Assembly: GCA_018700535.1 (NCBI GenBank)
Contig: JABITQ010000010.1
Span: forward strand, 1-14,499
Direction: 5' to 3'
DNA length: 14,499 nucleotides
From: Candidatus Uhrbacteria bacterium
GTDB taxonomy: Bacteria > Patescibacteriota > Patescibacteriia > UBA9934 > GWF2-40-263
Each line of letters starts with the position of its first letter. Positions within the stretch are counted from its first letter, which is position 1. Shown one piece after another: positions 1-5,799 of this stretch. The notes beneath the pieces were generated by a model that worked only from the letters and a program-made list of their open reading frames with translations, was not told the DNA's origin and ran no database searches. The translations under genes were made by a program, and so were the position numbers.

Positions 1-28
1 GCATTGCTTGTGGGCGTATTTATTTTAC

Positions 29-82
29 AAAAACAAGACCAGGCTTCTTGTGTGTTCGTAAAGATACGAACGAAGCCTGGTC
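29..82 (-). terminator. Intrinsic terminator of the minus-strand RNA
   Basis: On the minus strand an 11-bp perfect stem (GACCAGGCTTC at 82-72 with GAAGCCTGGTC at 47-37) is topped by a second 7-bp stem (GTTCGTA/TACGAAC) with a TCTT loop and a 6-nt bulge. It is followed by TTGTTTTTG at 36-28. On the plus strand the hairpin is not followed by a T run, so it ends a leftward transcript. Confidence 0.65.
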
Positions 83-238
83 AGAGTTCCGCGGAGCGGA
101 GGGGCGAAGGGTGGTGGAAATCTCCCGTATGGTTTGAGCATTGCTGCTCTCATCAAGATTTAACCACCACCCTCAGCCAGTTGTCAGTCTGAGATGATAC
201 GGGTCATCGCCAGACAGCTCATCTTGCGTTTGCGAGCT
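29..238 (-). ncRNA. Possible structured RNA, minus strand, unclassified
   Basis: No convincing protein is encoded here, but the minus strand reads as a complete small transcription unit of about 210 nt: promoter elements at 273-245, then stacked hairpins, then an intrinsic terminator. Hairpins in minus-strand order are: CAGCTC/GAGCTG at 239-234 and 220-215; GATGA/TCATC inside a TCTG/CAGA stem (about 214-188); a 9-bp GGGTGGTGG/CCACCACCC stem closing at about 172 and 109, continued by AAATC/GATTT, with an inner GAGCA-GCAA-TGCTC hairpin capped by a GNRA-type GCAA loop; TCCGC/GCGGA near 100-88; and the terminator. I do not see the conserved sequences of RNase P RNA, tmRNA, SRP RNA or 6S RNA. It could also be a degenerate palindromic element rather than a functional RNA. 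The ends are estimates from the promoter and terminator. Confidence 0.42.
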
Positions 239-244
239 GGTGAC

Positions 245-273
245 AATCTAGTCGCTTATGGCTGCGGTGTCAA
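245..273 (-). promoter_or_regulatory. Sigma70-like promoter for the minus-strand RNA
   Basis: On the minus strand TTGACA (273-268) is separated by exactly 17 bp from TAGATT (250-245). The -35 is consensus and the -10 matches at 4 of 6 positions. Transcription would start near 238, just before the first hairpin of the candidate RNA. It points away from the gene at 309, so the two units would be divergent. Confidence 0.45.
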
Positions 274-293
274 GGCTGAGACAAGTAGTCGTT

Positions 294-299
294 TACAAT
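294..299 (+). promoter_or_regulatory. -10 element TACAAT, leaderless start of the 309 gene
   Basis: TACAAT (5 of 6 matches) lies 9 nt before the GTG at 309, the same gap as at pilM and the TrmB-like gene. No clear -35 is seen. An overlapping alternative is TTGACA at 299-304 with a 17-bp spacer to TTAACT at 322-327, which carries an upstream TG. That would put the start of transcription inside this reading frame and favour a later start codon. Confidence 0.38.
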
Positions 300-308
300 T
301 GACACCAT

Positions 309-752
309 GTGTTTGAGGTGATTAACTCCGTTTATCTTGGTCGCGTTGGCCGAGGAAAAGGGGATACATTGATACGCATTCGGATTCGAAACTGGCCTCT
401 GAAACTCCCAGAGTTTCCGAACCTGAGCAAAGCGGAGCGAGTTCTGCATTGGCAGCAGCTGGTTGCCACAGAAATTTTGGATGCCTGTGTTGGTGCTGAG
501 ATCCATGACGTCACCAAAGAAAAGGTAGTTGTGAATTTTGAAGGACGACAGGTCATCGAAAACAACTTTGTTCTTGAGTTGGTGATTGTAGATCGACGTC
601 GCCGCGGCTTTAGTCGTACTCGAGAGAATCAATTACAATTGAGACAGCTTATCAGTGATGCTATCAGGAGGCGCATCGATAAGAGGTGGAGTCTTGATGT
701 GGATTTCAAAAAGCTGATCTCTGCATCGGATCCTGGTGGAGTAATAGGATAA
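309..752 (+). CDS. Hypothetical protein, 147 aa, unrecognised
   Basis: I do not recognise this protein. It is basic, has no signal peptide or membrane segment and no cysteine-rich site. Features visible are an N-terminal Arg/Ile alternation (RIRIRIRN, about residues 22-29), a Leu/Ala helix-like stretch (about 44-60), an Arg cluster (DRRRRGFSRTR, about 94-104) and a basic helix (about 107-124), which would suit a small cytosolic nucleic-acid-binding protein. That role is only an inference. The GTG at 309 is chosen because TACAAT sits 9 nt upstream. A TTG at 369 with GGGG 5 nt before it is a second candidate and would give 127 aa. The ATG at 307 runs into a stop after four codons. The gene stands alone: a divergent RNA unit is upstream and an intrinsic terminator follows 76 nt after the stop. 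Confidence 0.6.
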   Translation: MFEVINSVYLGRVGRGKGDTLIRIRIRNWPLKLPEFPNLSKAERVLHWQQLVATEILDACVGAEIHDVTKEKVVVNFEGRQVIENNFVLELVIVDRRRRGFSRTRENQLQLRQLISDAIRRRIDKRWSLDVDFKKLISASDPGGVIG

Positions 753-828
753 GCACTCTTCTAGCCAAGAACGTTCAAAGACAATCAGTCTGAGGGTCGC
801 AGTGTTGACTCTGCAAAACAGAACGAAG

Positions 829-864
829 CCCCCAGCTCTACGCGAGCCGGGGGTGTTTCTTTTT
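829..864 (+). terminator. Intrinsic terminator, copy 1 of a repeated hairpin
   Basis: CCCCC (829-833) pairs with GGGGG (849-853), and GCTC (835-838) with GAGC (844-847). There is one A-C mismatch and a TACGC loop, followed by TGTTTCTTTTT. It ends the transcript of the gene at 309. The 29 nt at 829-857 are identical to 1599-1627 in the next terminator. Confidence 0.85.
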
Positions 865-876
865 ATCTACTAAGGG

Positions 877-905
877 TTGACAAAATCACTAAAAACAACT
901 ATATT
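877..905 (+). promoter_or_regulatory. Strong sigma70-type promoter of the 987 gene
   Basis: A consensus -35 TTGACA (877-882), a 17-bp spacer and TATATT (900-905, 5 of 6) make the best promoter match in the window. Transcription would start near 912, giving a leader of about 75 nt before the ATG at 987. It sits directly behind the preceding terminator. Confidence 0.75.
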
Positions 906-911
906 TACTCG

Positions 912-986
912 TCGTCGTTGCGAATGTCGTGACGCAAATGACAGGTTCAAACTCAGCATTGTCTGAATGCACTGTGGAGAATTAGG
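912..986 (+). promoter_or_regulatory. Structured 5' leader with Shine-Dalgarno site
   Basis: The predicted leader holds TTGCG/CGCAA (918-922 and 933-937) and GCATT/AATGC (956-960 and 966-970, 5-nt loop). The second hairpin ends 5 nt before GGAG (976-979), which is 7 nt from the ATG. The stems are short and no known riboswitch is recognised, so a regulatory role is unproven. Confidence 0.35.
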
Positions 987-1559
987 ATGTTCGTTTACTT
1001 CGTTGAGCGTGGCGGTTTCTTGACTGCAATGATTGATCTTAAGAGTGCTGGATTCGACCAAGTAGATGTCAGTGCTCTTTTGCTCATGGATGTGGGGAAG
1101 CTTGGACGATGGACTTACCTGGTTGCGGCAAGCAAGCTTGATCACCTCCGAGCGTCAGTGAACCCTACGGAGAATAATTGCGTCAGGCCCTCAGGTCTGT
1201 ACGCAGTGGCACGGGTTGATCTGATCATGGATGTCGAGAATGGCACAATGAATCATCAGGCTTGGGACGATGAGTTTGATGTTCATGAGGTTGAGCTATT
1301 CTGTTATATCACGGTACCTCATACTCTGCGGGGTCAGATGGATTCATTGTCTGATCGTTATGCGTATGGCGTGTGGAAGAGTGAAGATAGATCGACTTCG
1401 GTAAGGATCTCTGGCGCTAGAACGTCAACAGACTCGCACAGAAGACTGATGCGCATCCTTGCTCCGTCCATGGCGGCGGCACGCGACACGCTCCTCGGTG
1501 TGGTCAAAGGTGACATTGCTATGAGCCCACTTTCAGCCTTGAGGGTTCAAGAGAGGTGA
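987..1559 (+). CDS. Hypothetical protein, 190 aa, unrecognised
   Basis: I do not recognise this protein family. It is a soluble-looking protein without a signal peptide or long hydrophobic segment. Its middle is acidic (HQAWDDEFDVHEVELF, about residues 90-105) and its C-terminal third carries an Arg/Ser-rich part (RISGARTSTDSHRRLMRIL). The start is well supported: ATG at 987 with GGAG 7 nt upstream and a consensus promoter at 877-905. It is a one-gene unit closed 36 nt after its stop by a terminator that shares a 29-nt core with the one before it. A strong promoter and a good Shine-Dalgarno site contrast with the housekeeping genes downstream, which mostly lack both, so this may be a recently gained or independently controlled gene. 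The full frame and initiation signals make it a real gene; its role is open. Confidence 0.72.
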   Translation: MFVYFVERGGFLTAMIDLKSAGFDQVDVSALLLMDVGKLGRWTYLVAASKLDHLRASVNPTENNCVRPSGLYAVARVDLIMDVENGTMNHQAWDDEFDVHEVELFCYITVPHTLRGQMDSLSDRYAYGVWKSEDRSTSVRISGARTSTDSHRRLMRILAPSMAAARDTLLGVVKGDIAMSPLSALRVQER

Positions 1560-1595
1560 TATTGAGAGTTGGTAATGGCTCTGAAGAACAACACG

Positions 1596-1636
1596 ACACC
1601 CCCAGCTCTACGCGAGCCGGGGGTGTTATTCTTTTC
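1596..1636 (+). terminator. Intrinsic terminator, copy 2 of the repeated hairpin
   Basis: ACACCCCC (1596-1603) pairs with GGGGGTGT (1619-1626), and GCTC with GAGC inside, around a TACGC loop. It is followed by TATTCTTTT. The stem is 3 bp longer than in copy 1. It closes the unit of the gene at 987 and insulates lepA from it. Confidence 0.85.
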
Positions 1637-1660
1637 ATGGACACCCTTCTCAGGTAGGAT
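1632..1660 (+). promoter_or_regulatory. Possible lepA promoter
   Basis: TTTTCA (1632-1637, 4 of 6) and TAGGAT (1655-1660, 4 of 6) are spaced 17 bp apart. Transcription would begin near 1667, leaving only about 6 nt before the lepA ATG. The match is modest, and the -35 overlaps the T tract of the preceding terminator. Confidence 0.38.
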
Positions 1661-1672
1661 GTTCGCATATAT

Positions 1673-3472
1673 ATGACACCACAAAAAAAGATTAGAAATT
1701 TCTGCATTATTGCGCATATTGACCACGGGAAGTCGACCTTATCGGATCGGCTTCTTGAAATTACGGGGGCGGTTGATAAGCGGAACATGAAGTCGCAGAT
1801 TTTGGATTCGATGGATTTGGAGCGTGAGAAGGGGATTACCATCAAGCTTGCTCCTGCGCGCATGGAGCATGATGGACATACGTTTAATCTTATTGATACA
1901 CCTGGCCACGTTGATTTTAACTATGAGGTGAGTCGCTCTCTTGCTGCGGTTGAGGGCGCTATTTTATTAGTGGATGCGTCGCAAGGTGTGCAGGCTCAGA
2001 CAATTGGAAACTTGTACTTGGCTCTCGAGGAAGACCTTGAGATAATTCCTGTGCTCAACAAGATCGACTTGCCTGCTGCAGATGTTCCAGCGCGTTCAGA
2101 AGAGCTGATCCAGTTGATTGGTTGCAAGCCTGAGGAGATTTTGGCTGTGAGTGGAAAAACAGGTGAGGGTGTGCCGGCGTTGCTCGATGCAATTACTGAG
2201 CGTATCCCTGCACCGGAAGGAAAAGAGGAGCTGCCATTGCGTGCGCTTATCTTTGATTCATTTTATGACGACTACCGTGGGGTGATGGCGTACATTCGTG
2301 TTGTTGATGGTTCAATCAAAAAAGGACAGAAGATTAAGATGATTGCAACAAAGTTTGATGCGCAGGTTTTGGAGATTGGTGCTGTGACGCCTCAAGGACT
2401 TGTTGCAAGCGATACTCTTGAGACTGGGCAGATTGGATATGTTGTTACAGGACTGAAAGATATTGCTGGGTGTCGCGTTGGTGACACGATTACAGATCAG
2501 ACTACGGGCGAGCTTCCGGCGTCACTTTCTGGATACAAGGAGGTAATGCCAATGGTGTTTGCGGGGGTGTTCCCAGAGGAGGGGAACGATTTTCAACGCT
2601 TGCGCGATGCGGTCGACAGACTCAAGTTGAACGACGCTGCGCTTGTCTCAGAGTCAGAGCATTCACCAGCGCTTGGTTACGGATTCCGTTGCGGTCTGCT
2701 CGGCATGCTTCATTTGGAAATTTTGAAAGAGCGTCTTGAGCGTGAGTTTAATCTTAATCTTGTCGTAACAGTTCCGTCTGTTGCGTACGAGATTTACTTG
2801 CGCAGCGGTGAGCATCACATGATCAAGAGTCCGCTTGAGTTGCCTGACCCTTCAGTTATCGATCATATTAAAGAGCCTTGGGTGCGTGTGGATGTTGTGA
2901 GTCCTTCTGAGTATATTGGTGCTGTGATGCAGTTGATTCAGGATCGTCGAGGGATTTATCAAAACACTGAGTACCTCTCGGGTGATCGTGCGATCCTTCG
3001 TTACGAGATACCGTTATCGATGATCATTGTGGATTTTTACGACAAGCTTAAGAGTGTTACGGCGGGGTATGCATCTCTTAACTACGAGGTGATCGATTAC
3101 CGTGAGGCCGATGTTGTTAAAATGGATATCTCGGTGGCAGACGATGCGGTTGATGCGTTTTCAACGCTTGTGTATCGCGACGAGGCGGCGCGTGCTGGGC
3201 GACGTATTGTAAAGTCGCTTAAGGAATCTATCCCCAAGCAAAACTTTGTAATCAAGCTTCAGGCGATGATTGGTGGTAAGATTGTGGCAGGAGAACGTAT
3301 CAGCGCTGTGCGAAAGGATGTGACCGCGGGATTGTATGGGGGAGACGTTACGCGTAAGCGCAAATTGCTTGATAAGCAAAAGAAAGGAAAAGCGCGAATG
3401 GCAATGTATGGAAAGGGGAAGGTTAATATTCCAACAGATGCTTATTTGAAAGTATTAAAACGTGGAGAATAG
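1673..3472 (+). CDS. lepA: Elongation factor 4 (LepA), translational GTPase
   Basis: LepA is a ribosome-bound GTPase of the EF-G family, linked to rescue of stalled translocation and to small-subunit assembly. At 599 aa it has the normal length. The G domain shows AHIDHGKST (residues 14-22, P loop), DTPGH (75-79) and NKID (129-132). EF-G-like domains II, III and V follow, and the LepA-specific C-terminal domain ends with GLYGGDVTRKRKLLDKQKKG and the family tail GKGKVNIPTDAYLKVLK. There is no EF-G domain IV, which separates it from EF-G. The ATG at 1673 gives the standard N terminus. The nearest Shine-Dalgarno-like AGGA is 13 nt away, so initiation may be almost leaderless. A small membrane-peptide gene starts 3 nt after the stop. 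Confidence 0.97.
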   Translation: MTPQKKIRNFCIIAHIDHGKSTLSDRLLEITGAVDKRNMKSQILDSMDLEREKGITIKLAPARMEHDGHTFNLIDTPGHVDFNYEVSRSLAAVEGAILLVDASQGVQAQTIGNLYLALEEDLEIIPVLNKIDLPAADVPARSEELIQLIGCKPEEILAVSGKTGEGVPALLDAITERIPAPEGKEELPLRALIFDSFYDDYRGVMAYIRVVDGSIKKGQKIKMIATKFDAQVLEIGAVTPQGLVASDTLETGQIGYVVTGLKDIAGCRVGDTITDQTTGELPASLSGYKEVMPMVFAGVFPEEGNDFQRLRDAVDRLKLNDAALVSESEHSPALGYGFRCGLLGMLHLEILKERLEREFNLNLVVTVPSVAYEIYLRSGEHHMIKSPLELPDPSVIDHIKEPWVRVDVVSPSEYIGAVMQLIQDRRGIYQNTEYLSGDRAILRYEIPLSMIIVDFYDKLKSVTAGYASLNYEVIDYREADVVKMDISVADDAVDAFSTLVYRDEAARAGRRIVKSLKESIPKQNFVIKLQAMIGGKIVAGERISAVRKDVTAGLYGGDVTRKRKLLDKQKKGKARMAMYGKGKVNIPTDAYLKVLKRGE

Positions 3473-3475
3473 TTT

Positions 3476-3574
3476 ATGAAAAAAAAGACACTAAGAATTT
3501 TTTGGGGGATCGTTGGTGGGATGGTGATTGTGAGTATGGTGATGTTTAGCTTTGCAATCGGATTTTCATTTTAA
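3476..3574 (+). CDS. Small single-pass membrane protein, 32 aa
   Basis: A complete 32-codon frame starts 3 nt after the lepA stop: a basic head (MKKKTLR) followed by one hydrophobic segment from about residue 8 to the end (IFWGIVGGMVIVSMVMFSFA). GGAG at 3464-3467, inside the end of lepA, lies 8 nt before the ATG, which is good spacing. It ends with TAA 5 nt before the large terminator hairpin, so it would be the last gene of the lepA transcript. It looks like a small inner-membrane protein or an uncleaved signal anchor. The function is unknown. The coding call rests on the initiation site, the K-rich plus hydrophobic pattern and its fit between stop codon and terminator. Confidence 0.6.
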   Translation: MKKKTLRIFWGIVGGMVIVSMVMFSFAIGFSF

Positions 3575-3579
3575 GAGTG

Positions 3580-3628
3580 ATTAGGAGATGGCTCGTGACT
3601 TCACGAGCTGTTGCCTAATTATTTTTTT
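3580..3628 (+). terminator. Intrinsic terminator abutting the recJ start
   Basis: ATTAGG (3580-3585) pairs with CCTAAT (3614-3619), and GCTCGTGA (3591-3598) with TCACGAGC (3601-3608), with a 5-by-5 internal loop between them. An uninterrupted run of seven T follows at 3622-3628. The next base is the first base of the recJ GTG at 3629. It ends the lepA transcript and may act as an attenuator if recJ depends on read-through. Confidence 0.8.
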
Positions 3629-5365
3629 GTGAGTAAACGTTGGCTTGTCGCGGACGACATTTCGGAGGAGGTAAAAAAACAATTTCCGGATATACATCCG
3701 GTTGTTTTGCAATTGCTTTCTAATCGTGGTCTGCATACACAGGAGGAATTTGATGTGTACCTGAATCCAGATTGGGACAAGCATACCTATGGGCCAGAGC
3801 TGTTTCGTGAAATGCCTGTGGCTGTGGCGCGAGTTTTTGATGTGCTTGCAGAGGGTGGGGTTGTGACGGTGCATGGCGACTATGATGCCGATGGCGTTTG
3901 TGGTGCGACCGTACTTGTGGCGACGCTCAAAGATTTGTGTCGTGCGTTTGGTTATGACGAGTCGCTTGTGACGTACTATATTCCTCATCGTGAGAAAGAA
4001 GGGTATGGCATGAGTGTTGCGACTATTGAGCGCTTGCATGCTGAGGAGAAAACAAAACTGGTTGTGACGGTTGATTGCGGTATTAGTAATAAAGAGGCGG
4101 TTGATCGGGGGAAAGAGCTTGGGATTGATACGATCGTTTGTGATCATCACACCATGCCTGAGGAGCTGCCGGATGCGATCTTGATTCATCCATTGGTGCC
4201 TGGTGAGACGTTTCCAAACAAACATCTTTGCGGGACAGCGGTTGCGTTTAAGTTTGCCTCTGGGTTGATTCATGAGGCACAGAAGCGAGGCTCGAAGTTT
4301 CCTGAAGGGTACGAGAAGTGGTTGCTAGATTTGGTTGCCATCGCAACGGTAACAGATGTCATGCCGCTATCTGGAGAGAATCGTGTGCTTGAGACGTATG
4401 GTCTTAAAGTACTTAACAAGACGAAGCGTGTTGGCTTGCAAAAACTTATTGATATTAGTGGGGGCAAAATGGGAGCGCTTGATACGTTCTCGATTGGGTT
4501 TCAGATTGGTCCGCGCATTAATGCAGCTGGACGCATGGAGCATGCGCATCGTGCGCTTGAGTTGTTGATTGAGGAGGATGAGCTACGCGCGACTGAGCTT
4601 GCGATGCGACTCGACTCGATTAACATTGAACGACGAAAGGCTTCTGAGGTGATGTATCTAGAAGCAAAGAAGATGGTTGGAGAACTTGGTGACCGCAAGT
4701 TGATTGTCGTTTCATCAGAAGGCTGGCCTGCGGGATTGGTCGGGTTGGTGGCTGGGAAATTAGTGAATGATTACAATGTCCCCGCATATGTGGTTGGAAA
4801 GGATGGAGATCATTATGTTGGGTCAGGGCGCAGCATTGATGGGTATGATGTAACAGCGACAATGCGAGCGGCTGGTGAGCACTTGGATAAGTTTGGTGGG
4901 CATCCGCAAGCGTGTGGATTCTCAACGAATGGCGATGAGCGATTCTTAAAAGCGAAGGAGGTAATGGAGGCTTATGCGAAGGAACATTTGGATGAAGACT
5001 CGATGGTGGCAACTTTGAACGTTGATGCACAGGTAGAGCTTGAGGCGATCGATTGGGACTTCTACGATCTCTTAGAAAAGTTTCGTCCATTTGGAAACGA
5101 GAATCCTAAACCAGTTTTTTCATCGGTTGGGCTAACGCTCGTCTCGTTCTCAACGGTTGGGAAGGAGGGTGCGCACCTTAAGCTTCGTTTGCAATCGAAG
5201 GGTGGTAAAAACTTTAATGCAATCGCGTTTAGGTTTGGACACATGACAAGCGAACTTAAACTGGGGGGTGCTGTTGATGTTGTGCATGAGGTAGATGTGA
5301 ATGAATGGAATGGGAGCAGAAGTTTGCAGTTACGCGTTATTGATATCAAAAATACATCCGTATGA
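3629..5365 (+). CDS. recJ: Single-stranded-DNA 5'-3' exonuclease RecJ
   Basis: RecJ degrades single-stranded DNA from 5' ends in RecFOR recombination, mismatch repair and base excision repair, using two metal ions. The DHH domain shows GDYDADG (residues 83-89), a VDCG motif (148-151) and CDHH (171-174). RINAAGRM and the DHHA1 part with VGSGRS and GGHPQACGFS follow, then the OB-fold region with RPFGNENPKPVF. At 578 aa it is full length. The GTG at 3629 gives MSKRWLVAD, a usual RecJ start. The TTG at 3611 lies within the terminator hairpin and adds only six residues. There is no Shine-Dalgarno site, because the T tract runs up to the start codon. The 3' end overlaps rnhA by 4 nt (ATGA), so the two are translationally coupled. 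Both enzymes work on nucleic-acid intermediates of replication and repair. Confidence 0.95.
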   Translation: MSKRWLVADDISEEVKKQFPDIHPVVLQLLSNRGLHTQEEFDVYLNPDWDKHTYGPELFREMPVAVARVFDVLAEGGVVTVHGDYDADGVCGATVLVATLKDLCRAFGYDESLVTYYIPHREKEGYGMSVATIERLHAEEKTKLVVTVDCGISNKEAVDRGKELGIDTIVCDHHTMPEELPDAILIHPLVPGETFPNKHLCGTAVAFKFASGLIHEAQKRGSKFPEGYEKWLLDLVAIATVTDVMPLSGENRVLETYGLKVLNKTKRVGLQKLIDISGGKMGALDTFSIGFQIGPRINAAGRMEHAHRALELLIEEDELRATELAMRLDSINIERRKASEVMYLEAKKMVGELGDRKLIVVSSEGWPAGLVGLVAGKLVNDYNVPAYVVGKDGDHYVGSGRSIDGYDVTATMRAAGEHLDKFGGHPQACGFSTNGDERFLKAKEVMEAYAKEHLDEDSMVATLNVDAQVELEAIDWDFYDLLEKFRPFGNENPKPVFSSVGLTLVSFSTVGKEGAHLKLRLQSKGGKNFNAIAFRFGHMTSELKLGGAVDVVHEVDVNEWNGSRSLQLRVIDIKNTSV

Positions 5366-5778
5366 ACGTAAGAATTTACACAGACGGAGGTTCTCGTGGG
5401 AACCCGGGTCCTTCAGCTTCTGGTGCTGTCATCTTTGCGTTGGATGAGACGGTTGAGGGTGAGGTGCTTGCTGAGGTGATGAAATACCTTGGAAAGACTA
5501 CGAATAATCAGGCTGAATACACGGCGATTGTGATTGGGCTTGAGAAGGCTGCGGAACTTGGTGCAACAGGTGTTGAGTTGTTTATGGATTCTGAATTGGC
5601 GGTAAAGCAGCTTAAGGGACAATACAAAGTAAAGAATGCTGAGATTGCGAAACGGTTTTTGGAGGTCAAAAACTTAACGCACAAATTTGAGTGGGTTACG
5701 TACACGCATGTGCGTCGTGAAAACAATAAGCACGCAGACTCTCTTGTGAATAAGTGTTTGGATGCCGAGGGGTGTTAG
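5362..5778 (+). CDS. rnhA: Ribonuclease HI
   Basis: RNase HI cuts the RNA strand of RNA-DNA hybrids and removes R-loops and primers. The 138-residue protein has the full catalytic set: D8 in YTDGGSRGNPGP, E52 in NNQAEYTA, D76 in MDSELAVKQL and D126 in NKHADSLVN, as in the bacterial and archaeal RNase HI group. The length suits a minimal RNase H fold without an N-terminal hybrid-binding domain. The start overlaps the recJ stop as ATGA, giving coupled translation. The stop comes 7 nt before the extended -10 of pilM, so the pilus operon promoter is packed directly behind it. Which RNase HI subgroup it belongs to would need a tree. Confidence 0.93.
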   Translation: MNVRIYTDGGSRGNPGPSASGAVIFALDETVEGEVLAEVMKYLGKTTNNQAEYTAIVIGLEKAAELGATGVELFMDSELAVKQLKGQYKVKNAEIAKRFLEVKNLTHKFEWVTYTHVRRENNKHADSLVNKCLDAEGC

Positions 5779-5781
5779 AAG

Positions 5782-5790
5782 TGTTATAAT
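5782..5790 (+). promoter_or_regulatory. Extended -10 promoter of the pilus operon
   Basis: TGTTATAAT is a perfect extended -10 (TGnTATAAT). It lies 9 nt before the pilM ATG at 5800, so transcription should start within about 4 nt of the start codon. No -35 is seen, as expected for an extended -10. It suggests the pilus genes have their own leaderless transcript. Confidence 0.65.
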
Positions 5791-5799
5791 GGTTCTACT

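Noticed and set aside
133..143. GatCA and Lgt variants read as inactive enzymes
   Set aside because: In Lgt (residues given) Cys replaces Asn in the signature, but this is seen in other Lgt branches; GatA keeps K78, S153 and S177. No reason to call either broken.
4..192. 62-codon plus-strand frame over the structured region
   Set aside because: It runs through inverted repeats that explain the sequence better as RNA, has no ribosome binding site and resembles no protein I know.
270..632. 120-codon minus-strand frame opposite the 309 gene
   Set aside because: The plus-strand frame has an upstream -10 and a terminator after it; the minus frame has neither and would read into the minus-strand promoter.
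829..1627. Integron-like cassette with attC sites
   Set aside because: The repeated hairpins are followed by T tracts and behave as terminators. No attC core triplets, integrase gene or cassette array are seen.
3611..3628. TTG start for recJ
   Set aside because: It lies in the terminator stem and T tract and adds six residues that are not part of the usual RecJ N terminus.
3581..4273. Long minus-strand open frame (230 codons) opposite recJ
   Set aside because: It lies antisense to the conserved DHH region of recJ, has a low-complexity His/Arg/Asn-rich composition and no initiation site; it is a by-product of recJ codon use.
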